Assembly (NCBI RefSeq): GCF_008065115.1
Contig: NZ_CP042913.1
Span: forward strand, 443,211 to 507,210
Length of the DNA: 64,000 nucleotides
Reading direction: 5' to 3'
Source: Bythopirellula goksoeyrii
GTDB lineage: Bacteria; Planctomycetota; Planctomycetia; Pirellulales; Lacipirellulaceae
A program made the position numbers and the translations under genes. The notes beneath the pieces are model-generated. The model was not told the origin of the DNA. It saw nothing but the letters and a program-made list of their open reading frames with translations, and searched no databases. This document shows positions 63,587-64,000 of this stretch, one piece after another (positions within the stretch are counted from its first letter, which is position 1; each line of letters opens with the position of its first letter).

Positions 63587-64000
63587 AAGAAGCCAAAACA
63601 GCCAGAACAGAAATCAAAACCGTGTCGTGGAACCGCCGAACATTTTTTGAAATGCTCGCTGCGGTAGTCGCAGGCGGTGTGGCAATTGCCACACCCTTAG
63701 TGGCCGGGGTTGTCACATTTCTTTCACCTCTGCTCAAAAAGAACACCAGCCCAAAAGTGCGTGTCGCGCTACTAAGCCAGATTCCTGATGATGGCATGCC
63801 ACGCAGCTTCCCGATCGTGGCTGACCACGTAGATGCCTGGACGAAGTACCCTGAACAGCGAATCGGATCTGTTTACTTAGTTCGCAATAAGGGAGAGGCT
63901 GAGCCAATAGCCCTTACTGCTAAATGCCCCCACGCAGGTTGCTTTATCGGCTACAAGCCCGGGGATGACTTGTTTCGCTGCCCATGCCATACAAGTGCCT
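63583..64000 (+). CDS. Rieske 2Fe-2S protein, partial (C-terminus off right edge)
   Basis: 139 codons are visible from ATG 63583, still open at the edge. A Tat-like signal with a twin arginine (NRRTFFEMLAAVVAGGVAIA) doubles as a membrane anchor. The Rieske cluster ligands are present: CPHAGC (115-120) and CPCHTS (133-138). This matches the iron-sulfur subunit of a cytochrome bc complex or a related quinol oxidoreductase; the cytochrome b gene would be expected beyond the window. It overlaps nrnA by four bases. Confidence 0.93.
   Translation, partial: MKEAKTARTEIKTVSWNRRTFFEMLAAVVAGGVAIATPLVAGVVTFLSPLLKKNTSPKVRVALLSQIPDDGMPRSFPIVADHVDAWTKYPEQRIGSVYLVRNKGEAEPIALTAKCPHAGCFIGYKPGDDLFRCPCHTSA

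Overview
The window looks like chromosomal DNA of a planctomycete, most likely of the Pirellulales. This rests on family content: a planctomycete-type cytochrome/DUF1549/DUF1553 protein paired with a DUF1501 Tat protein, PEP-CTERM proteins, an Lpg1974/BBP7-like outer-membrane barrel, a giant beta-helix protein with the N-terminal LEDRRML surface motif, many Ser/Thr kinases, and frequent GTG/TTG starts. No rRNA, tRNA, CRISPR array or replication origin was recognised.

Layout. 1-3871 (minus): a pentaheme c-type cytochrome followed 11 bp later by a secreted, probably outer-membrane protein that runs off the left edge. 4184-8018 (plus): DUF1549/DUF1553 and DUF1501 genes, divergent from the cytochrome. 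8041-12230: a PQQ-type sugar dehydrogenase inside a repeat-rich, gene-poor stretch with large inverted repeats, a dispersed ~400 bp repeat and a 5'-truncated IS4-family transposase. 12231-27506: mostly housekeeping and transport genes: GNAT, asd, truA, a degenerate Ser/Thr kinase, accA, a BNR-4 protein, cvpA-like, a YdjM-like hydrolase, dtd, ZIP and DoxX proteins, an SLC13 permease and a YheT-like hydrolase. 27756-33202: a deacetylase-like unknown, then a hybrid histidine kinase with two receiver domains and an Hpt domain, followed by a receiver-Ser/Thr-kinase fusion. Together these form a probable phosphorelay that ends in protein phosphorylation. 33276-37608 (minus): two small membrane proteins, a methyltransferase, a spondin-like PEP-CTERM protein and an ECF sigma/anti-sigma pair.

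37838-49239 (plus): ilvD, an outer-membrane barrel with a good promoter, and a ~2,685-residue secreted beta-helix protein with short tandem repeats. 49462-54436 looks accessory: a DUF6429 gene, an unknown coiled-coil protein, a second PEP-CTERM protein, and a phytanoyl-CoA-dioxygenase-like gene that seems to start at ATT. 54560-54968 is the second, inverted copy of the ~400 bp repeat. 55299-58066 is a three-gene cluster: a membrane protein, a MinD/BY-kinase-like ATPase with an abnormal Walker A motif, and an ExeA-like AAA ATPase. This arrangement resembles exopolysaccharide/PEP-CTERM locus ATPases. 58145-64000: larB, nnrD-like, ppx/gppA (minus), then ribF-nrnA-Rieske joined by 4-bp ATGA overlaps, with the Rieske gene cut by the right edge.

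The most interesting candidates for new biology are the cytochrome/outer-membrane pair at the left edge, the phosphorelay into a Ser/Thr kinase, the ATPase cluster at 55-58 kb, and the dispersed repeat family. All functional statements come from reading the sequence and from memory of protein families; no database search was run.
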